Assembly (NCBI RefSeq): GCF_900188115.1
Contig: NZ_FZNW01000001.1
Location: 1 to 64,000, forward strand
Reading direction: 5' to 3'
Origin: Haloechinothrix alba
GTDB taxonomy: Bacteria > Actinomycetota > Actinomycetes > Mycobacteriales > Pseudonocardiaceae
DNA: 64,000 nt
The notes under the pieces are model-generated. The model was not told the origin of the DNA. It ran no database searches and worked only from the letters and a program-made list of their open reading frames with translations. The translations under genes and the position numbers were made by a program. How positions within the stretch are numbered: the first letter of the stretch is position 1; every line of letters begins with the position of its first letter. Below, piece by piece: positions 49,381 to 57,411 of this stretch.

Positions 49381-50201
49381 ACGCCGCTGTGAAGGTGCTT
49401 TCCGACGGGGGCGTGGTCACGTGGCGCAACCTCATGAACGTCCGGCGCAACCCGGAGTGGCTCATGGGGGCCACGCTGATGCCGATCATGTTCGTGCTGA
49501 TGTTCGCCTACGTCTTCGGCGAGTCGATCGGGACGGCGCTCGCAGGCCCGGGCGAGGCCGACGCCGGGGCGGCCTACCGCGAGTTCCTGATCGCCGGGAT
49601 CTTCGCCCAGACCGTGGCGTTCAACTCCTCGTACACGGTGATCGGGTTCGCAAGCGACCTGCAGAAGGGCATCATCGACCGGTTCCGGTCCCTGCCGATG
49701 TCCCGGCTGTCGGTGATCCTCGGCCGAACCACGGCCGACCAGGCGTTGAGCCTGATCGTGCTGGTGGTGATGACGGCGGCAGGGTTGCTGGTCGGGTGGC
49801 GGATCCACAGCTCGTTCGCCGAGGCCGCCCTCGCGTACCTGGTGATCCTGTTCTTCGCGTTCGCGATGTCGTGGATCGGCGCCTACATCGGGCTGATCGC
49901 GCGCAGTGTGGAGGTCGCCAACAGCGCGGGTCTGATGTGGATGTTCCCGCTGACGTTCGTGTCCTCTGCCTTCGTCCCGCAGCAGACACTGCCGGGGGTG
50001 CTGGGCACGATCGCGGACTGGAACCCGTTCACGGCCGTGGTCAACACTGCGCGCGAGCTGTTCGGCAACACGCACGGCCCCCCGGTGACGGGCTGGCCCG
50101 CGGAGAACGCCGCGCTGTACGCGGTGCTCAGCTGCCTCGCGATCATCGTGATCTTCGCGCCGCTGTCCGCGGCGCAGTACCGCAAGGTCGCCGCACGGTA
50201 G
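49377..50201 (+). CDS. drrB: ABC-2 exporter permease (DrrB type)
   Basis: 274 residues with six predicted membrane helices, among them GATLMPIMFVLMFAYVFGESI, IFAQTVAFNSSYTVIGFASD, LSLIVLVVMTAAGLLVGW and the final ALYAVLSCLAIIVIFAPLSAA. The EKGIIDRFRSLPMSR-type loop (here QKGIIDRFRSLPMSRLSV) is the DrrB/ABC-2 signature and contacts the ATPase. It is coupled to drrA by the ATGA overlap and followed by a clear terminator. Confidence 0.93.
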   Translation: MNAAVKVLSDGGVVTWRNLMNVRRNPEWLMGATLMPIMFVLMFAYVFGESIGTALAGPGEADAGAAYREFLIAGIFAQTVAFNSSYTVIGFASDLQKGIIDRFRSLPMSRLSVILGRTTADQALSLIVLVVMTAAGLLVGWRIHSSFAEAALAYLVILFFAFAMSWIGAYIGLIARSVEVANSAGLMWMFPLTFVSSAFVPQQTLPGVLGTIADWNPFTAVVNTARELFGNTHGPPVTGWPAENAALYAVLSCLAIIVIFAPLSAAQYRKVAAR

Positions 50202-50290
50202 CCGTGCCGTAGTCCTGCGGTCGAGCACCGACCGTGCCATCCGACCTCGACTCGGGAACGCGCGTCACGGCCGGTGCCGCACCGCTGCCC

Positions 50291-50325
50291 GAGCGGGGCG
50301 AGGCGGCATTCCCCTCGCCCCGCTC
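50291..50325 (+). terminator. Terminator of the drrAB operon
   Basis: A perfect 12-bp stem (GAGCGGGGCGAG with CTCGCCCCGCTC), 11-nt loop, followed by a pyrimidine-rich TTCCCCTGTCTTGT tract. It may also end the small leftward gene at 50377. Confidence 0.88.
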
Positions 50326-50376
50326 TTCCCCTGTCTTGTCGCGTATATAATAATCTCTAGACAGAGCTAGAAATCA

Positions 50377-50736
50377 CTAGCGCCTGCAGCGCTCGATGTC
50401 GGTGCTCGCGCCGGTGTCGAAGTCGGTGTTCGTGGTGTACTCCTGCCGTACGTGGCAGGTCACGACATCGCCTTCCGCCACATCGCCGAGATCCTCCGCC
50501 GAGGCCGTTCCGTTCATCCATTGCTCGTCGCGCAGCGCATCCTCGGTGTCCTGACCGGGTATCACCTCGACCCTGACGTACGACCTGTCAGGGGAGTCCT
50601 CGTGGACGCCGACGACCTCGAAGCGTAGTTCCGCCTCCCAGGTCTCGGTGCGGTACAGCAGGTAACGTCCGCACGCCCCGACCACGGGGAGCAGGCCGGC
50701 CAGTACGCCGCCGGTGATCGCGCACCCCTTTTTCAT
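50377..50736 (-). CDS. Small exported protein, family unknown
   Basis: 119 residues. KKGCAITGGVLAGLLPVVGACG looks like a short signal or anchor (the second cysteine could be a lipobox-like site, though GAC is preceded by Val-Val rather than Leu). The rest is a polar domain of about 95 residues (YRTETWEAELRFEVVGVHEDSPDRSYVRVEVIPG...DVVTCHVRQEYTTNTDFDTGASTDIERCRR) with two further cysteines that could form a disulfide. I do not recognise it. The ATG at 50736 is chosen; the frame runs on to 50901 only because the repeat element there lacks stops. AT-rich palindromic DNA precedes it. Confidence 0.65.
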   Translation of the reverse strand: MKKGCAITGGVLAGLLPVVGACGRYLLYRTETWEAELRFEVVGVHEDSPDRSYVRVEVIPGQDTEDALRDEQWMNGTASAEDLGDVAEGDVVTCHVRQEYTTNTDFDTGASTDIERCRR

Positions 50737-50803
50737 GGACGCATCATGCACCAGAACGCGCCGCGCCGCGGGCGAACGGCGAATCTCGAACCGTCTCAGA
50801 CTA

Positions 50804-50821
50804 TATAGCGATTGCGCTATA
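50804..50821. promoter_or_regulatory. Palindrome in the promoter of the small exported-protein gene
   Basis: TATAGCG-ATTG-CGCTATA is a perfect 7-bp inverted repeat with a 4-bp centre inside the AT-rich stretch 50798-50835. It is 68 bp before the start at 50736 and looks like a dimeric-regulator site; the regulator is unknown. Confidence 0.5.
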
Positions 50822-50855
50822 CAGATACATATTTCGCTCGACGGCGGGCTCCGCA

Positions 50856-50910
50856 AGGAGCCGAAGGTGACCTCGGTTCCATAGAAGAAGCCCGATGTCA
50901 CCTTCGGCTC
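50856..50910. repeat. Intergenic palindromic repeat, copy C
   Basis: A 55-bp unit starting GGAGCCGAAGGTGACCTCGG and ending CTTCGGCTCC, with the outer 15 bases of each end complementary (GGAGCCGAAGGTGAC / GTCACCTTCGGCTCC). It is nearly identical to copy D, 0.9 kb away; the pair brackets the MerR gene. Confidence 0.85.
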
Positions 50911-50931
50911 CTACGGGCGCGGGCACGATCA

Positions 50932-50962
50932 TTGACCTTGACGTAACGTCAAGCTCTAACCT
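50932..50962 (+). promoter_or_regulatory. MerR-type promoter with 19-bp spacer and central operator
   Basis: -35 TTGACC (50932-50937) and -10 TAACCT (50957-50962) are 19 bp apart, and the spacer holds the perfect palindrome CTTGACGTAACGTCAAG (50937-50953). This is the standard layout at which MerR proteins untwist DNA to activate, so the downstream regulator probably controls itself. Confidence 0.78.
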
Positions 50963-50992
50963 CGTTGGTACCGGCATGACCAGGGGATCCGG

Positions 50993-51763
50993 ATGAACGG
51001 AACGGCACCGAGCGAATGGTCCATCCAGGAAGTGGCACGGCTTGCGGGCACCACGAGCCGCACGCTGCGCCACTACGACGCGGTCGGGCTGCTCGCACCG
51101 AGCCGCATCGGCGCGAACGGGTACCGCTACTACGACCAGGACCGCATCGTGCGACTGCAGCGCATCCTGTTGCTGCGCGAACTGGGCCTTGGTCTGCCCG
51201 CCATCGCCGAGGTCCTGGACGGCCAGCAGGACACGGTGAGTGCGTTGCGCACCCACCTGCACTGGCTGGAGCAGGAACGTGACCGGATCGGCCGCCAGAT
51301 CGAGTCGGTACGGACCACTCTTCGGAAGACGGAACGAGGTGAACGGGTAATGGCAGCCGAAGCACTCGACGGGTTCGACCACACGCACTACCGGGACGAG
51401 GTGATCGGCCGGTGGGGACGCCAGGCTTGGGAACGGGGCGACCAGTGGTGGCGCTCGCTGAGCGAGTCGGACAAGCAGGACTTCCAGCAGCGGCAGCAGG
51501 ACATCGCGGCGGACTTCGCGGCCGCCAACCAGGCAGGCGAGGACCCCGCGGGTGAGCGGGCACAGGCCATCGCCCGGCGCCACTACGAATGGGTCCGCCA
51601 GGGCTGGCAGGGCACCGACCCCACGGCGGAGCAGTTCACCGGGCTCGGCGAGATGTACGTGGCCGACTCCCGGTTTGCCGAACACTACGACCGGCACGGC
51701 ACGGGCACCGCGGCATTCATCCGCGATGCCATGGCGGTCTACGCCGAGCGACACCTGCGCTAA
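50993..51763 (+). CDS. MerR-family regulator with TipA-S effector domain
   Basis: 256 residues. An N-terminal winged helix (WSIQEVARLAGTTSRTLRHYDAVGLLAPSRIGANGYRYYDQDRIVRLQRI), a long dimerisation coil (about 75-118), then a TipAS domain (about 120-256, DEVIGRWGRQAWERGDQWW, AGEDPAGERAQAIARRHYEWVRQGW, MYVADSRFAEHYDRHGTGTAAFIRDAMAVYAERHL). TipA proteins bind thiopeptide-type and other multidrug ligands and switch on their own promoter. No resistance gene is directly downstream; the drrAB exporter lies upstream beyond a terminator. Bracketed by two copies of the 55-bp repeat. Confidence 0.93.
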   Translation: MNGTAPSEWSIQEVARLAGTTSRTLRHYDAVGLLAPSRIGANGYRYYDQDRIVRLQRILLLRELGLGLPAIAEVLDGQQDTVSALRTHLHWLEQERDRIGRQIESVRTTLRKTERGERVMAAEALDGFDHTHYRDEVIGRWGRQAWERGDQWWRSLSESDKQDFQQRQQDIAADFAAANQAGEDPAGERAQAIARRHYEWVRQGWQGTDPTAEQFTGLGEMYVADSRFAEHYDRHGTGTAAFIRDAMAVYAERHLR

Positions 51764-51767
51764 CGAG

Positions 51768-51822
51768 GGAGCCGAAGGTGACCTCGGTTCCGTAGAAGGA
51801 GCCCGATGTCACCTTCGGCTCC
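51768..51822. repeat. Intergenic palindromic repeat, copy D
   Basis: A 55-bp unit with the same complementary 15-bp ends as copy C (GGAGCCGAAGGTGAC / GTCACCTTCGGCTCC). It begins five bases after the MerR stop, so it can act as that gene's transcription end. Confidence 0.88.
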
Positions 51823-51888
51823 AAACCCCCGTGCGCCATCGCGGCGAAATATTGGGTTCACACTAGAAGTCCCGATACGGTGCCAGAC

Positions 51889-53085
51889 ATGGATCCTGTG
51901 CGGAACCCGTTCGCCCCCGGTGCCGGTCAGCGCCCGCCCGAGCTGGCGGGCAGGCAGCGGGAGCTCAAGGCCTTCGAGGTCGTCCTCGAGCGGGTGGCCA
52001 AGGGACGCCCGGAACGGAGCCTGGTCCTCATCGGGCTGCGCGGGGTCGGCAAGACCGTCCTGCTCAGTGAGCTGCGCTCGATGGCCATGCGCCGCGGGTG
52101 GGGGACGGGCAAGATCGAGGCGCGGCCCGACGCCGACCTGCGCAGGCCGCTGTCCGCAGCCCTGCACCGGGCGATCCGCGACCTGGCCGTACGCCACCGC
52201 GCGCCGGAACGCATCGACGAGGTACTCGGCGTTCTCAAGGCTTTCGCCCTGCGCGCCAACCGGTCCGACGCGCGTATGCGCGACCGCTGGCAACCCGGCA
52301 TCGACGTTCCCCCCGCCCAGGGGCGGGCCGACTCCGGCGACATCGAGATCGACCTCGTGGAGCTGCTCACCGACGTCGCTGAGCTGGGCGCCGATGTCGG
52401 CACGGGGGTGGCCGTGCTCGTCGACGAGATGCAGGACCTCGGCCCGGGGGACGTCTCCGCGCTGTGCGCGGCCTGCCACGAGCTCTCCCAGTCCGGCGCG
52501 CCGCTGGTCGTGGTCGGCGCGGGGCTGCCACACGTGCCGACCGTGCTGTCGGCGTCGAAGTCCTACTCCGAACGGCTGTTCCGCTACACCCGCATCGACC
52601 GCCTCGACCGGGACGACGCCGACCTCGCCGTGCTCGCGCCCATCGAACGGGAGGAAGCAGGAATCCGGGAGGACGCCCTGGACACCCTGTTCGACATGTC
52701 GGGCGGGTACCCGTACTTCGTGCAGGCCTACGGCAAGGCCGCATGGGACGCCGCCCCTGCCGACCCGATCACCGTCGAGGACGTCCGGGTGGCGGCCCCG
52801 GAGGCCGAGGCGGAGCTGGCGGTGGGGTTCTTCGGCTCGCGCTACGAGCGCGCCACGCCGGCCGAGCGCGAGTACCTCCGCGCGATGGCCGAGCTGACCG
52901 AGGGGCGGGACGAGCCCGCCAGCAGCGCCGACGTAGCCGTCTACCTGGGACGCAAGCCGTCCTCGCTCTCCCCGGCAAGGGACAGCCTGATGAAGAAGGG
53001 GCTGGTCTACTCCTCCGAGCGCGGCCACATCGCCTTCACGGTGCCGCACTTCGGCCACTACCTGCGTACCCGGGCCGAAGAGTAG
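51889..53085 (+). CDS. AAA-family ATPase with winged-helix C-terminus (orphan)
   Basis: 398 residues. The N-terminal ATPase has GRQRELKAFEVVLERV, Walker A VLIGLRGVGKTVLL, Walker B GVAVLVDEMQDL, sensor-type VVVGAGLPHVP and a lid region with DALDTLFDMSGGYPYFVQAYG. This is the STAND/ORC-like AAA_16 type. The last 90 residues (TPAEREYLRAMAELTEG...SADVAVYLGRKPSSLSPARDSLMKKGLVYSSERGHIAFTVPHFGHYL) look like a winged helix. Such proteins are common in actinobacteria, sometimes near mobile or defence genes; no partner gene is beside it. ATG at 51889, an in-frame GTG three codons earlier. Function not assigned. Confidence 0.82.
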   Translation: MDPVRNPFAPGAGQRPPELAGRQRELKAFEVVLERVAKGRPERSLVLIGLRGVGKTVLLSELRSMAMRRGWGTGKIEARPDADLRRPLSAALHRAIRDLAVRHRAPERIDEVLGVLKAFALRANRSDARMRDRWQPGIDVPPAQGRADSGDIEIDLVELLTDVAELGADVGTGVAVLVDEMQDLGPGDVSALCAACHELSQSGAPLVVVGAGLPHVPTVLSASKSYSERLFRYTRIDRLDRDDADLAVLAPIEREEAGIREDALDTLFDMSGGYPYFVQAYGKAAWDAAPADPITVEDVRVAAPEAEAELAVGFFGSRYERATPAEREYLRAMAELTEGRDEPASSADVAVYLGRKPSSLSPARDSLMKKGLVYSSERGHIAFTVPHFGHYLRTRAEE

Positions 53086-53231
53086 CCACACGGCGCATCG
53101 CGGACCACCGCGCCGACGGGTCGCAGGCACGGCACCTCACGGCGAAACTGTGATCCACCAAATATTGTCCGGGTCACATACAATTTGACCGATGATTCAT
53201 CAGTCAGTGCTTGATATCACCGGACAAAAGC

Positions 53232-53260
53232 TGGAACCTCCGCGCGAAGGACCGGATAAT
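53232..53260 (+). promoter_or_regulatory. Candidate promoter of the 53-codon ORF
   Basis: TGGAAC (53232-53237) and GATAAT (53255-53260) are 17 bp apart, about 49 bp before the ATG at 53309, in the AT-rich gap 53150-53300. The -10 is good, the -35 weak. Confidence 0.4.
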
Positions 53261-53308
53261 AGTAGGTGTCGGAAACAACCACAACTGCATACAAGGGGGC
53301 AGTAACCG

Positions 53309-53470
53309 ATGAACCTCGCAGCCCAGCTACGCGCGCGTCGCGCACGCAAGCGCACCCAGCGGGCCGCCGACCGGTCGATCAACTTCGCCGCGACAGCCAC
53401 GGTACGCCAGGAGCTCCTCGCGGCAGCCGAGTCACGACCCCGGCGTGGGCAGCCCAGGAGAGTGATCTAG
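53309..53470 (+). CDS. Small basic protein of 53 residues
   Basis: ATG at 53309, preceded by AAGGGGGC at workable spacing, runs to a TAG at 53468. The peptide (MNLAAQLRARRARKRTQRAA... ending RRGQPRRVI) is very rich in Arg and Ala, with a central NFAATATVRQELLAAAE helix. Third codon positions follow the host bias. The charge suggests nucleic-acid or polyanion binding, but no family is recognised. A candidate promoter lies upstream and a hairpin downstream, which supports a real transcript. Confidence 0.55.
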   Translation: MNLAAQLRARRARKRTQRAADRSINFAATATVRQELLAAAESRPRRGQPRRVI

Positions 53471-53475
53471 ATCAC
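53462..53475. promoter_or_regulatory. CRP-like palindrome over the small gene's stop codon
   Basis: GTGATCTAGATCAC is a perfect 14-bp palindrome. With flanks (53461-53476) it matches TGTGA-N6-TCACA except for the first base. It lies 228 bp before the secreted peptidase gene. Confidence 0.45.
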
Positions 53476-53524
53476 ATAATCCTCAGCGTGTAACGCGAGC
53501 GCGACCGGCGTCGATATTCAGGAT

Positions 53525-53571
53525 AACCCCGTGGTGCTGGCGGACCCCCGACCTGGCAGCGTCACGGGGTT
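53525..53571 (+). terminator. Hairpin downstream of the small basic gene
   Basis: Perfect 9-bp arms AACCCCGTG and CACGGGGTT enclose 29 nt that can pair further, and TTTCCC begins at the end of the right arm. It separates the small gene from the peptidase gene. Confidence 0.5.
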
Positions 53572-53703
53572 TCCCATGTCTTGGGGGCGTCCCGCGATGC
53601 CGGGCCCGGCAACGAGGCGACCCGAGTTGCCCGCCGGGTCCGTCCCGATGCGTAAGGTGACCACCTGACCGCGCGCAGTTGATCACCTTCGCAGCGAGGA
53701 CCC

Positions 53704-55353
53704 ATGCCCCGACGCAGCCCCGCCGTCCTGATCTCGCTCGGCTCCGTGGGCGCCCTTCTCTCGGCCACGGTGCCCGCCGTGGCCACACCGGCGGTACCGG
53801 ACACCGGTCAGCCGCCGGTGCCGCAGCGGTACACGGCACAGGCACTCGACTGGCGCCCCTGCTCCGAGGAGGACCTGCCGGACGCACGCCAGGAGGCGAG
53901 GGAGCTGCTGGAGTGCGCCGAGTACACCGCGCCACAGGACTGGACGGCGCCCGCCGAGGGCGACGACGTCACCATCGCCGTCAGCAGGCTCCCGTCCCCG
54001 GGCGGCGATGCGGACCGGTCACTGCTGACCAACCCGGGTGGCCCCGGCGGGCCGGGTCGCGCGTTCCCTGCACACTTCGCCGACCGGGACACGCTGCGGG
54101 CCGAGTACAACGTGGTCGGGTTCGACCCACGGGGTACCGGCATGAGCACCAACATCACGTGTAACGGCGCCACGGCCGACCTGGACCCGCTCGACCCGAG
54201 GGACCGCAGCCCGGCCAACATCGACCGCATCCTGCGGGCGACCGAGGACGCGGCCGAGGCGTGCCAGCGACACTCCGGCGAGCTCGGCCCGCTGGTCAAC
54301 ACCCGGCAGACGGTCCGCGACATCGACCTCCTCCGCGAGCTGCTGGACAGGGACCGGATCAGCTGGATCGGGTACTCCGCGGGCACCTGGCTCGGGGCCC
54401 ACTACACCGAAGCCTTCCCGGAACGGGCCGACCGGTTCGTCCTGGACTCCAGCGTGGAGTTCACCGCCGACTGGCAGGAGTCGTTCCGGCGGCAGCCACG
54501 CGGCTTCGAGCGGCGCTGGCGGCAGGACTTCCTGCCGTGGATCGCCGAACACCACGACGTGTACGGGTACGGCCGCTCCGCGGAGGAGGCCAGGGCGATC
54601 TACGAGCGCGTACGTGCCCAGCTCGAGGACGAACCGGTCGAGATCGACGGCACCACGGTGGGACCGGCCAGGTTCGACGAGCGCATCATCGGGTCGATGT
54701 ACGGCAAGAGCGCCTTCCCCGGGCTCGCCGAGTTCCTCACCGCGACACGCACGCTGACCGGAGAGCAGGCAGGGCCCGGCGAGCGCGCGGAGGCGCGCCG
54801 CACGCTCGCCTCCGTACGCATCCCCAACCCGCCACGCGGCCCGCGCCCGCTCACGGTGCACCCAGAGACCTCGCCGGACGGAGACAACGCGGCGAACCCG
54901 GGCGAGTACGACGACGCGGCCACCGCGAGTTTCTGGAGCATCCCGTGCAACGAGACGGACTGGAAGGGCGACCGCGACAGCGTGCGGCAGGAGTCCGCGC
55001 GGCTCGGTGAGCAGTACCCGCTACTCGGCTGGGGATGGCTGAGCCAGCCATGCATCTTCTGGGACGGCGAGCCCGTCGACCTGCCCACCCCGACCGGCGA
55101 GGGAGTCCCACCGGTGTTGATGGTGCAGTCCACAACCGACCCGGCCACCCCGATCGAGGGCGCGCGCCGCGCGCACCGCGCCTTCGAGGGTTCCGCCATG
55201 CTCACCGTGGTCGACGAGGGTGACCACGGGCTCTACGCGAGCGGCAACCGGTGTGTGGACCGCACTGTGGAGGACTACCTCGTCCACGACGCCACCCCGC
55301 AGGACTCGGTCTGCAAGGGGACCCCGCTCCCCGAACCCCGCGCGGCACGGTGA
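53704..55353 (+). CDS. Secreted S33 tripeptidyl aminopeptidase (alpha/beta hydrolase)
   Basis: 549 residues. A signal peptide (about 1-28, AVLISLGSVGALLSATVPAVA) directs export. The hydrolase core has the oxyanion block LLTNPGGPGGPGRAF, NVVGFDPRGTGMS, the nucleophile elbow WIGYSAGTWLG (Ser about residue 225), the acid in VQSTTDPATPIEGARRA and the histidine in VDEGDHGLYA. A final TAP C-terminal domain ends with paired cysteines. Streptomyces relatives (SlpD/SlpE, Tap) remove tripeptides from exported proteins. ATG after GAGGA. It converges with pckG, with two palindromic structures between them. Confidence 0.92.
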   Translation: MPRRSPAVLISLGSVGALLSATVPAVATPAVPDTGQPPVPQRYTAQALDWRPCSEEDLPDARQEARELLECAEYTAPQDWTAPAEGDDVTIAVSRLPSPGGDADRSLLTNPGGPGGPGRAFPAHFADRDTLRAEYNVVGFDPRGTGMSTNITCNGATADLDPLDPRDRSPANIDRILRATEDAAEACQRHSGELGPLVNTRQTVRDIDLLRELLDRDRISWIGYSAGTWLGAHYTEAFPERADRFVLDSSVEFTADWQESFRRQPRGFERRWRQDFLPWIAEHHDVYGYGRSAEEARAIYERVRAQLEDEPVEIDGTTVGPARFDERIIGSMYGKSAFPGLAEFLTATRTLTGEQAGPGERAEARRTLASVRIPNPPRGPRPLTVHPETSPDGDNAANPGEYDDAATASFWSIPCNETDWKGDRDSVRQESARLGEQYPLLGWGWLSQPCIFWDGEPVDLPTPTGEGVPPVLMVQSTTDPATPIEGARRAHRAFEGSAMLTVVDEGDHGLYASGNRCVDRTVEDYLVHDATPQDSVCKGTPLPEPRAAR

Positions 55354-55448
55354 CCGCCGGGCACCACGCCGCGAGCTGCGAGGAAAGGGAACGTGACGCA
55401 CGTCATCGAGCACGCGCCACTCGCCATCCCAACAGAGTAGTGCCTCCA

Positions 55449-55485
55449 CCCCTTGTGCACAGAATTATCCACAAGGGGTGGACAA
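55449..55485. other. Cluster of DnaA-box-like sequences within a hairpin
   Basis: TTGTGCACA (55453-55461), TTATCCACA (55465-55473, an exact DnaA box) and, on the minus strand, TTGTCCACC (55477-55485) lie within 33 bp. The same DNA forms a 9-bp stem (CCCCTTGTG / CACAAGGGG, 55449-55478). It is in the convergent gap between the S33 peptidase and pckG. Confidence 0.5.
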
Positions 55486-55540
55486 CTCGATCCGCGCTAC
55501 CCACAGCACCCGGGGCCGCCGCCTGCCGGGCCCGACACAC

Positions 55541-55574
55541 GTGTGGGCCCGGGGACGCGTCCCCGGGCCCACAC
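55541..55574. terminator. 34-bp perfect palindrome, bidirectional terminator
   Basis: GTGTGGGCCCGGGGAC meets its exact complement with no loop bases beyond the central GC, giving a 17-bp stem as DNA. It lies 13 bp after the complement of the pckG stop and about 190 bp after the peptidase stop. Confidence 0.82.
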
Positions 55575-55587
55575 CGTGTCAGCCGGC

Positions 55588-57411
55588 TCAGCCGAGGCGC
55601 TGCTTCAGCGCCTCCAGCTCGTCCCGCAACGACGTCGGCAGCCGGTCGCCGATCTTGTCGAACCATTCCTCGATCAGCGGGATCTCCGCACGCCACTCGT
55701 CCCGGTCGACCTCGAGGCAGGCCTCGATATCCTCGATCGGGTCATCCAGACCGGAGAGATCGAGCTGGTCGGCGCTGGGCACCCAGCCGATCGGCGTCTC
55801 GGTCGCCGCGGCCTTACCCTCGATCCGCTCGATGATCCACTTCAGCACGCGGCAGTTCTCGCCGAAGCCCGGCCACAGGATCCGCCGGTCCTCGCCGCGA
55901 CGGAACCAGTTGACGTAGAAGATCTTCGGCAGCTTCGTGGCATCGGCGCTCTTGCCGGTGTCGATCCAGTGCTGGAAGTAGTCCCCTGCGTTGTAACCGA
56001 TGAACGGCAGCATGGCCATCGGGTCACGCCGCACCTCACCGACCTTGCCTGCGGCGGCCGCGGTCTTCTCGCTGGACAGCGTGGCGCCGAGGAACGTGCC
56101 GTGCTGCCAGTCCCGCGCCTCGTTGACCAGCGGCACCGTGGTCGCGCGGCGACCACCGAACAGGATCGCCGAGATCGGCACGCCGTTGGGGTCGTCCCAC
56201 TCGGGAGCCAGGATGGGGCACTGCGACATCGGCGTGCAGTACCGCGAGTTCGGGTGAGCCGCAGGCTCCTCGGAGTCCGGGGTCCAGTCCTGCTTCTTCC
56301 ACGAGGTGGCGTGGGAGGGCATGTTCTCCATCTCCTCCCACCACACGTCGCCGTCGTCGGTCAGCGCGACGTTGGTGAAGACCGAGTTGCCCTTCTCGAT
56401 GGTGCGCATCGCGTTCGGGTTGGTCTTCCAGTTGGTACCCGGCGCGACACCGAAGAACCCCGCCTCCGGGTTGACGGCGTAGAGGCGGCCGTCCGAGCCG
56501 AACCGCATCCACGCGATGTCGTCGCCGAGCGTCTCCACCCGCCAGCCGGGGATGGTGGACTCGAGCATCGCCAGGTTCGTCTTGCCACACGCCGAGGGGA
56601 ACGCCGCGGCGATGTAGTAGACCTTGTTCTCCGGCGAGATCAGCTTGAGGATCAGCATGTGCTCGGCGAGCCAGCCCTCGTCGCGCCCGATCGCCGAAGC
56701 GATACGCAGCGAGAAGCACTTCTTGCCGAGCAGCGCGTTACCACCGTAGCCGGAGCCGAAGCTCCAGATCAGGCGCTCCTCGGGGAAGTGCGTGATGTAC
56801 TTCGTGTCGTTGCACGGCCATGGCACGTCGGCCTGCCCTGGCTCGAGCGGCGCACCAAGGGAGTGCAACGCGCGGACGAAGCCACGCTCGCTGCCGTCGT
56901 CGGCATAGAACTTCTCCAGTGCCGCCGACCCCATGCGCGTCATGATACGCATCGACGCGACCACGTACTCCGAGTCGGTGAGCTCGATGCCGAGCTTGGG
57001 GTTGTCGTCGCTGAGCGGGCCCATGCAGAACGGGATCACGTACATGGTCCGGCCGCGCATCGAGCCCCGGTAGAGCTCGGTCATCGTCGCCTTCATCTGG
57101 TCCGGGTGCATCCAGTTGTTCGTCGGCCCGGCATCAGCCTCGGACTGCGAACAGATGAAGGTCCGCTCCTCGACACGCGCCACATCGCTGGAGTCGGACG
57201 CGGCCCAGTAGGAGTTCGGCTTGCCCTCCAGCGGGACGAACGTGCCGGCGTCGACAAGCTTCTTGTTGATTCGCTCCGACTCCTCGTCCGAGCCGTCGAT
57301 CCACACCACGCGATCAGGCGTGGTGAGCTCCGCGACCTCACGCACCCACTCCAGCACCTGGCTGTGTGTCGTGGGAGCGCTGTCCAGTCCCGGGATGGCT
57401 ACAGCAGTCAT
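55588..57411 (-). CDS. pckG: Phosphoenolpyruvate carboxykinase (GTP)
   Basis: 607 residues, the normal size. It interconverts oxaloacetate plus GTP with PEP, GDP and CO2, and starts gluconeogenesis. All motifs are present: the kinase-1a loop [15 protein letters not shown] with the reactive cysteine, kinase-2 [13 protein letters not shown], the PEPCK-specific segments [23 protein letters not shown] and [17 protein letters not shown]-type (here [20 protein letters not shown]), and [23 protein letters not shown] start at the ATG at 57411; a TTG three codons upstream is too close to the AGGAG. A 38-nt hairpin sits in the leader 30 bp before the start. Confidence 0.97.
   Translation of the reverse strand: MTAVAIPGLDSAPTTHSQVLEWVREVAELTTPDRVVWIDGSDEESERINKKLVDAGTFVPLEGKPNSYWAASDSSDVARVEERTFICSQSEADAGPTNNWMHPDQMKATMTELYRGSMRGRTMYVIPFCMGPLSDDNPKLGIELTDSEYVVASMRIMTRMGSAALEKFYADDGSERGFVRALHSLGAPLEPGQADVPWPCNDTKYITHFPEERLIWSFGSGYGGNALLGKKCFSLRIASAIGRDEGWLAEHMLILKLISPENKVYYIAAAFPSACGKTNLAMLESTIPGWRVETLGDDIAWMRFGSDGRLYAVNPEAGFFGVAPGTNWKTNPNAMRTIEKGNSVFTNVALTDDGDVWWEEMENMPSHATSWKKQDWTPDSEEPAAHPNSRYCTPMSQCPILAPEWDDPNGVPISAILFGGRRATTVPLVNEARDWQHGTFLGATLSSEKTAAAAGKVGEVRRDPMAMLPFIGYNAGDYFQHWIDTGKSADATKLPKIFYVNWFRRGEDRRILWPGFGENCRVLKWIIERIEGKAAATETPIGWVPSADQLDLSGLDDPIEDIEACLEVDRDEWRAEIPLIEEWFDKIGDRLPTSLRDELEALKQRLG

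Noticed and set aside
50737-50901. Upstream extension of the small exported protein, reading MTSGFFYGTEVTFGSL...
   Set aside because: The frame passes through repeat copy C and an AT-rich promoter; similar peptide strings can be read from the other repeat copies, so this is repeat-derived open frame, not protein.
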